DNA from: Phycisphaeraceae bacterium | GTDB taxonomy: Bacteria > Planctomycetota > Phycisphaerae > Phycisphaerales > Phycisphaeraceae | Length of the DNA: 10,771 nucleotides | Assembly (NCBI GenBank): GCA_028281215.1 | Contig: JANQKH010000212.1 | Coordinates: 1-10,771 of the forward strand | Direction of reading: 5' to 3' | Shown: one piece after another, positions 8,060 to 10,771 of the stretch | Layout: the number at the start of each line of letters is the position of its first letter | Position numbering within the stretch: position 1 is the stretch's first letter | Notes under the pieces: generated by a model | The model's input: only the letters and a program-made list of their open reading frames with translations | Databases searched by the model: none | Told to the model about the DNA's origin: nothing | Translations under genes and position numbers: made by a program

Positions 8060-8259
8060 ACGAGCCCCTTTGCACGAACGGCTGAACGGGAAGAACATCC
8101 CAACGCAACCATTCTAACCAATCCATCGACCGCCCCGCCTTCCGCCCCTCACACACGCGTGCAAAATCTGATTGCGCAGCGACACAACCAACAATCAGGC
8201 GAATCACGCCTCCGCAAAACCACGATCAAACCGCCTGGCATTCTGTCATAGGTAAAACA

Positions 8260-8291
8260 CCCCTGACACCGACACCCCCTCCCCCTGACAC
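8260..8291. repeat. Pair of 10-bp direct repeats (CCCCTGACAC)
   Basis: CCCCTGACAC occurs at 8260-8269 and again at 8282-8291, a 22-bp period, which is two helical turns. The CTGACACC core recalls interspersed repeats that I associate with planctomycete REP-type elements, but two copies are too few to decide between an operator pair and a degraded repeat. Confidence 0.4.
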
Positions 8292-8590
8292 GTTATTACT
8301 GATCCAAACGATTGCCAAACCACAACTTACGCCATGTCTCAGGGTTTTCCCTCTGACGTCAGGGTAACCCAAACACCGCCCGCGGCCCGCGCCCGCCGTC
8401 ATCAGGCGACTTCGCTTGTAAACGTTGATTTTATCCATGGTTATGTTCAAACAGGTGAACAATGGAAAGGATCACGCAAAACAAACCGCGCCGCCGCGTC
8501 CCGTGCGTGAGGTGGCCAAGCCGCGCGGATGGGGGACGTGTCGTAACCCTATAAAATACCGAAAATAGGTGTGATCGTCAAGGCTCTTTT

Positions 8591-8668
8591 CGACGGTTGT
8601 CGCCGTCGGTCCAAGTCTGCCCGGACACCTCCGGCTGTTGAAGTTGCATACGCGTTCGGGCAAGCCCG
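8591..8668. other. Cluster of three tight hairpins
   Basis: Three perfect stem-loops sit within 78 bases. The first is CGACGG/CCGTCG (8591-8596 with 8603-8608, 6-nt loop). The second is CCGGA/TCCGG (8621-8625 with 8630-8634, loop CACC). The third is CGGG/CCCG (8657-8660 with 8665-8668, loop CAAG). The GCCCGGAC octamer in the second and third (8619-8626, 8664-8671) is a direct repeat. No T-run follows on either strand, so these are not ordinary intrinsic terminators. The cluster may be a structured RNA, a leader or a decayed repeat. Confidence 0.4.
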
Positions 8669-8742
8669 GACCAACTCGGTTGCTCGGCTGACCCACGGTA
8701 TCTGTAAGTGATGTTCAGGAACGTATTACATTGCTTGGGGTA

Positions 8743-8767
8743 GTGTACAATGCAATTGCAAGTGCAC
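8743..8767. promoter_or_regulatory. Palindromic candidate operator upstream of the ACT/TIR-like gene
   Basis: TGCAATTGCA at 8751-8760 is a perfect palindrome. It is framed by GTGTAC (8743-8748) and GTGCAC (8762-8767), arms that match each other's complement at 5 of 6 positions once a one-base offset is allowed. A TACAAT hexamer (8746-8751) overlaps it and could be a -10, but the TTGCTT at 8731-8736 is only 9 bases away, so no good -35 pairs with it. The site is 55 bp before the start codon. Confidence 0.35.
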
Positions 8768-8822
8768 TTTCAAAAACTCTAATCGTCCGTTCGTCCTAGG
8801 AACCGTTCAATAAAGGTGAATA

Positions 8823-10262
8823 ATGCAGGTTTTGGGTGGACTTATCAAACTTCCCCTCTCGGATTCCTTGCCACTCCCGTGGTGGCATCGTGCTCCACTT
8901 GGGTTACTTCACAAGACCACAGTATTTACAAGTATCACGGAGTCTGGAAACAGGCCAATTGGCGATTTGTTGATTTCAGTTCTTGATCCAGACAATTGGA
9001 ATCGAATGTTACGAGTTTCTTGTCGGCCAACAGAGGGACCGGGAATACTCAACAAGAAGTTTAAGACAATCTCTCCACTGAACATCGCACTAGCTGAAAC
9101 TGTTACGCTTGAATCTGGAAAATACCATGAAATCAACATTATTTGTGAGCCTTTTACTGGCAGCAGGAAGAAGGACTACTTCAACGAGATGAGAAAAAGG
9201 CTCGACGATGCTGGATTTACTGATACGTTAGTCGAACGACAGTTGCCGTTGCCAAATCTTGTTTCGACACAAGTGCATCAAGTCAATCATGGATGGGTGA
9301 ATGATACGAATTGGCGCGAACTGGTCGAAGAGCATTTTTCCGATGATGAAATATCACAGGTTGATTTGTCACGAGGTGTTGTCTCGGCAGACACCCAACT
9401 CCGCCTGCTCCGTTATGTATTTCCTCGGCATGGTGCAAAAACAGTTCAGATTGAACATGCCGATGTTCCAGGTGCTCTGAAAGAACTCACAAGCGCGTTA
9501 GTATCATCAGGAATGAATCTGCTGTCGGCACTGCTACGGCGTGGGGGCGCGCATCCTCGTAATGCCATGCTTGTTGCCGTTTGCGAACCACATCAGATAA
9601 CTGATTCGCCTGAACGAGAAATTGAACGACGTATACGAGATGAAATAAAAAAACTCCACCGCCGGTTTCGCGCAAATGTAAAGATTGGTAATGGACGGCC
9701 AGGAAGTGAAACGATTGATACTCATCATCCTGAACATCTGATTGCTCGTGTTCCTGATGATCTAATGCCTAAAGTGGTCGAATACAAATCGTCGCTTCCA
9801 CATGGTAAGCATCCGATTTTTTTCTCGCGCCGGTTTTTTCGAAATAACCCACATACAAAGAAGGTTGAACGAGTTATTAGGCGCGTCATGAAGAACAATT
9901 CCTGCCACGTGGTAGAAGCGGAGCAAAATGCGGCGGGGCGCGTTATTGCAAATGAAGTCTTGTCAAGGTTGTGGATATCAAAAGCTGGAATCGTGGTGGT
10001 CATGCGACCGCCTAAGGATGACTCAGTAACAGAAGCATTCAGTGTGAATCTGGCGCATGAGTTTGGTGTTCTTCAGGGGCAAGGTAAGCCGGCGTTACTA
10101 CTTGTGGATGTAGCTTGCGTCGAGGAGATACAAAAGTGGAGTAATATGCATGGAGTTATTTTTCTTCCTTTTGATCCGGAACAACCCCTCGAGGATCGCG
10201 ACGATCCATCATGTTTAGCCAACATTCTTCATGGCTGGATAGATTTGCTTCGCCTTCAATAA
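8823..10262 (+). CDS. Two ACT-like domains fused to a C-terminal TIR-like / deoxyribosyltransferase-like effector domain
   Basis: 479 residues. The ATG at 8823 follows AAAGGTGA with good spacing. Residues ~61-111 (MLRVSCRPTEGPGILNKKF through INIICEP) and ~205-256 (KTVQIEHADVPGALKELTSA through LVAVCEP) share the ACT pattern: strand, a G-x-L loop starting a helix, N-I/L, two strands, each ending in V/I-CEP. ACT domains bind small ligands such as amino acids. Residues ~330-479 look like a Rossmann-type TIR-like or nucleoside-deoxyribosyltransferase-like fold: strand PIFFSRRFF, helix, CHVVEAEQ, GRVIANEVLSRLWISKAGIVVVM, then VNLAHEFGVLQGQGKPALLL, where Glu413 sits in the N-x-x-x-E-x-G motif that carries the catalytic Glu in such folds. 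The gene stands alone and is AT-richer than its neighbours (23 of 60 bases G/C at 9121-9180 versus 41 of 60 at 7021-7080), suggesting transfer. I infer a ligand-gated nucleotide/NAD-acting effector, possibly antiphage. The domain calls are from pattern recognition only. Confidence 0.6.
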   Translation: MQVLGGLIKLPLSDSLPLPWWHRAPLGLLHKTTVFTSITESGNRPIGDLLISVLDPDNWNRMLRVSCRPTEGPGILNKKFKTISPLNIALAETVTLESGKYHEINIICEPFTGSRKKDYFNEMRKRLDDAGFTDTLVERQLPLPNLVSTQVHQVNHGWVNDTNWRELVEEHFSDDEISQVDLSRGVVSADTQLRLLRYVFPRHGAKTVQIEHADVPGALKELTSALVSSGMNLLSALLRRGGAHPRNAMLVAVCEPHQITDSPEREIERRIRDEIKKLHRRFRANVKIGNGRPGSETIDTHHPEHLIARVPDDLMPKVVEYKSSLPHGKHPIFFSRRFFRNNPHTKKVERVIRRVMKNNSCHVVEAEQNAAGRVIANEVLSRLWISKAGIVVVMRPPKDDSVTEAFSVNLAHEFGVLQGQGKPALLLVDVACVEEIQKWSNMHGVIFLPFDPEQPLEDRDDPSCLANILHGWIDLLRLQ

Positions 10263-10270
10263 ATCAGTTC

Positions 10271-10341
10271 TGTAGGGTCCGCGATTCGCGGACGCTGGAT
10301 CTCGGTTGAGATAGCCTCATCCGCAAATCGCGGATCCTACA
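10271..10341. repeat. 71-nt near-perfect hairpin (REP/MITE-like or bidirectional terminator)
   Basis: Arms 10271-10292 (begins TGTAGGGTCCGCG) and 10320-10341 (ends CGCGGATCCTACA) are inverted and match at 20 of 22 positions. The loop folds again: ATCTC (10299-10303), GGTT, GAGAT (10308-10312), with GCT/AGC flanking. The whole element can therefore fold almost end to end. It sits 8 bp after the stop of the ACT/TIR-like gene and 13 bp before the comM fragment, between convergent genes. The TGTAGG-GTCCGCGAT type of sequence resembles interspersed repeats of planctomycete genomes. No T-run is present, so termination is uncertain. Confidence 0.75.
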
Positions 10342-10354
10342 ACCTTTGCCCCAC

Positions 10355-10612
10355 TCACATCTGCCGATCCAACAACCGATACTGCACCGCCTCCGCCACG
10401 TGATGCGTTTGCACGGCGTCGCTGCCTTCCACATCCGCAATCGTCCGCGCGACGCGGCGCACCTTGTCATACGCCCGCGCGCTCAAACCCAATTCCGTCA
10501 TCACCTGTTTGACCAGTTCGCGGGCCGTGTTGTCCAGGGCGGCGTGCTGGTCCAGTTCGCGGCCGGTGAGGGTGCTGTTGGGTCGGGTCCGTCCGAATCT
10601 GCGGCTACTCAA
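10355..10612 (-). pseudogene. comM: C-terminal remnant of ComM/YifB (Mg-chelatase-like AAA+ ATPase)
   Basis: About 80 residues match the very end of ComM/YifB: RRFGRTRPNSTLTGRELDQH, then LGLSARAYDKVRRVARTIAD, VEGSDAVQTHHVAEAVQYRLLDR and a normal stop. This is the Mg_chelatase_C tail. Full ComM is ~500 residues and carries the Lon-like and AAA+ (Walker A/B) domains, none of which are here. The homology begins near base 10600; the only possible start is TTG at 10612 (or CTG slightly upstream), with TGA in frame four codons before TTG. The upstream DNA is instead the end of an ECF sigma gene. In intact form ComM is a helicase that promotes branch migration in natural transformation; this fragment lacks the motor and is presumably non-functional. 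Confidence 0.85.
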
Positions 10613-10771
10613 TGTTATCAGTCACCGAGTCGTCACCGCCATACGACAGTGCCTCAACGAGGTATTGGAGTTCTTCCTTGATTTGGTCTGTGTCATCAAC
10701 GGTCTGCCCGACTTCAGCTTGAACCGCTTCACGAAAACTCCTGCGTAAGCGATGAATGGCCACTTTCACTG
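10605..10771 (-). CDS. C-terminal end of an ECF RNA polymerase sigma factor (5' end outside window)
   Basis: The minus-strand frame is open from the right edge to TAG at 10605-10607, giving 54 codons. It reads VKVAIHRLRRSFREAVQAEV, then GQTVDDTDQIKEELQYLVEALSYG and a short acidic tail. V-K-V-A-x-H-R-L-R-R is the end of sigma region 4, the recognition helix contacting the -35 element. The following R-E-x-x-x-A-E-V/I-x-x-T-V segment plus E-E-L-x-Y-L is a tail I recognise from the large planctomycete ECF groups. Only this tail is visible, so regions 2 and most of 4 are outside the window. The stop codon lies at the exact edge of the comM remnant, so the gene was brought here by a rearrangement. 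Confidence 0.75.
   Translation of the reverse strand, partial: VKVAIHRLRRSFREAVQAEVGQTVDDTDQIKEELQYLVEALSYGGDDSVTDNIE

Larger units (their letters stand above)
8060..8822. other. Long intergenic region without a credible gene
   Basis: Short open frames exist (for example 8226-8462 and 8472-8696 on the minus strand), but they are rich in Arg, Gly and Pro, lack ribosome sites and match no family I know. What can be seen: CCCCTGACAC twice (8260-8269 and 8282-8291); an imperfect palindrome around TGACGTCA near 8352-8367; three compact hairpins at 8591-8668; and a palindromic site at 8743-8767 in front of the next gene. The promoter of the DUF1501 gene should lie at the left end and that of the 8823 gene at the right end. 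Confidence 0.6.

Noticed and set aside
8591..8608. Hairpin as an intrinsic terminator
   Set aside because: No run of T follows the stem on either strand.
8226..8696. Two small minus-strand open frames in the long intergenic region
   Set aside because: Neither has a ribosome site or a plausible composition; no similarity recognised.
1..10771. CRISPR array, tRNA or rRNA genes, and intact transposase genes
   Set aside because: No regularly spaced repeat array, cloverleaf or rRNA-like sequence was seen, and no open frame shows a transposase or integrase motif.

Overview
The window looks like a piece of a Planctomycetota chromosome, probably from the Phycisphaerae/Pirellulales breadth of the phylum. 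The support is a Tat-exported DUF1501 protein, several secreted or membrane-anchored proteins of unknown role, a pseudopilin-like protein, and the tail of a planctomycete-style ECF sigma factor. Most of the DNA is GC-rich; the stretch 8823-10262 is visibly AT-richer.

Layout. 1-494 (-) is the 5' part of an exported protein that runs off the left edge. 495-810 is a divergent intergenic region with a perfect 12-bp palindrome next to a -35-like hexamer. 811-2544 (+) is an exported protein built from about eleven ~38-residue propeller-like repeats. Then comes a minus-strand run: 2570-3949 (zinc-ribbon + TPR + one membrane segment), 4062-5501 (secreted protein with a His/Cys pair like clan CD / gingipain-type cysteine peptidases), 5579-5881 (Dabb-domain protein), 6028-6537 (GspG-like anchored protein with GTG start) and 6656-8059 (DUF1501). 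The gaps of 77-146 bp mean these need not be one operon.

8060-8822 is a 763-bp region without a credible gene. It holds a short direct repeat, a cluster of three tight hairpins and a palindrome near the next gene. 8823-10262 (+) is the most interesting gene: a 479-residue protein in which two ACT-like segments precede a C-terminal TIR-like / deoxyribosyltransferase-like effector domain. It stands alone, differs in base composition from its surroundings, and is followed by a 71-nt near-perfect hairpin (10271-10341). I infer a horizontally acquired, possibly defensive, sensor-effector protein; this is not proven by the sequence.

10355-10612 (-) is only the last ~80 codons of comM/yifB, and its homology stops where the 3' end of an ECF sigma factor gene (10605-10771, -) begins. 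That is a rearrangement junction, and it marks 8.1-10.8 kb as a plastic accessory region beside an otherwise ordinary planctomycete gene set.
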